From: Phytophthora hibernalis
Lineage: Eukaryota; Oomycota; Peronosporomycetes; Peronosporales; Peronosporaceae
Assembly: GCA_012656075.1 (NCBI GenBank)
Contig: JAAKBF010000378.1
Location: forward strand, 124,001-188,000
Length of the DNA stretch: 64,000 nt
Direction: 5' to 3'
The text below holds more notes on this DNA, generated by a model. It searched no databases, was not told where the DNA came from, and worked only from the letters and a program-made list of their open reading frames with translations. The stretch itself is not shown here. Within the stretch, counting starts at the first letter, position 1.

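Noticed and set aside
1..64000. Mycobacterial PE_PGRS, bacterial autotransporter or RTX-type Gly-rich protein.
   Set aside because: The repeats lack PGRS GGAGG and RTX GGxGxDxxx motifs, no bacterial signals are seen, and two spliceosomal introns point to a eukaryote.
1..64000. tRNA, rRNA, riboswitch, promoter or terminator signals.
   Set aside because: None recognised by eye on either strand; every stretch over 300 bases is accounted for by repeat coding or the two introns.
1..64000. Endogenous giant-virus or phage fibre gene, suggested by the S74 domains.
   Set aside because: S74 domains also occur in cellular eukaryotic proteins, introns are present, and no viral hallmark gene lies in the window. 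Ancient viral ancestry of the domain cannot be excluded.

Overview
The window is eukaryotic and, as far as I can see, is filled by one enormous protein-coding region on the minus strand. It has neither its start nor its stop inside the 64 kb. The sense protein is a cysteine-free, Gly/Ser/Ala/Val-rich chain of degenerate repeats of about 14-17 residues. Each repeat carries a short alternating hydrophobic strand (pattern SG-x-V-x-V-x-SG), as expected for a beta-solenoid or beta-fibre. Two short GT-AG introns (68 and 83 nt, both phase 1, one with a CTAAC branch-point motif) lie near the 5' side. Short introns and huge compact exons in moderately GC-rich DNA suit an oomycete (Phytophthora/Pythium-like) or another protist such as a stramenopile or haptophyte alga. 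The lineage is an inference; no marker gene is present.

Layout in the direction of transcription (64000 to 1): (1) 64000-56.5 kb, unique diverged beta-repeat segments with the two introns; (2) 56.49-56.18 kb, a Peptidase S74 / intramolecular chaperone auto-processing (ICA) domain with the Ser-Lys motif SDRRIK; (3) 56.18-55.1 kb, a unique beta-repeat linker; (4) 55.1-18.7 kb, tandem array C with a unit of about 2,712 bp (904 codons) and 13 landmark copies, interrupted by a unique spacer at 47.1-48.65 kb and two out-of-register junctions; (5) 18.34-18.03 kb, a second S74/ICA domain; (6) 18.03-17.58 kb, a unique linker; (7) 17.58-13.05 kb, array B with a unit of about 1,535 bp and nearly 3 copies; (8) 13.05-10.82 kb, unique beta-repeat sequence; (9) 10.82 kb to base 1, array A with a unit of 1,227 bp (409 codons) and about 8.8 copies, running off the window.

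The reading frame breaks many times. In the unique parts the breaks fall almost always on C3-C6 runs of the + strand (G runs in the mRNA), and adding the missing base(s) restores the same beta-repeat pattern at once. Many breaks are therefore probably consensus homopolymer errors rather than decay. The 46.2-47.05 kb and 49.1-50.85 kb stretches also carry non-homopolymer indels and may be poor consensus or truly degenerate copies.

If intact, the window alone encodes about 21,280 residues (my estimate 1.7-1.8 MDa). The two internal S74 domains, about 12,700 residues apart, suggest a trimeric beta-fibre polyprotein that cuts itself, or fused tandem paralogues. Long plus-strand reading frames are antisense shadows. 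No other gene, RNA gene, mobile element, CRISPR, promoter or terminator was found.
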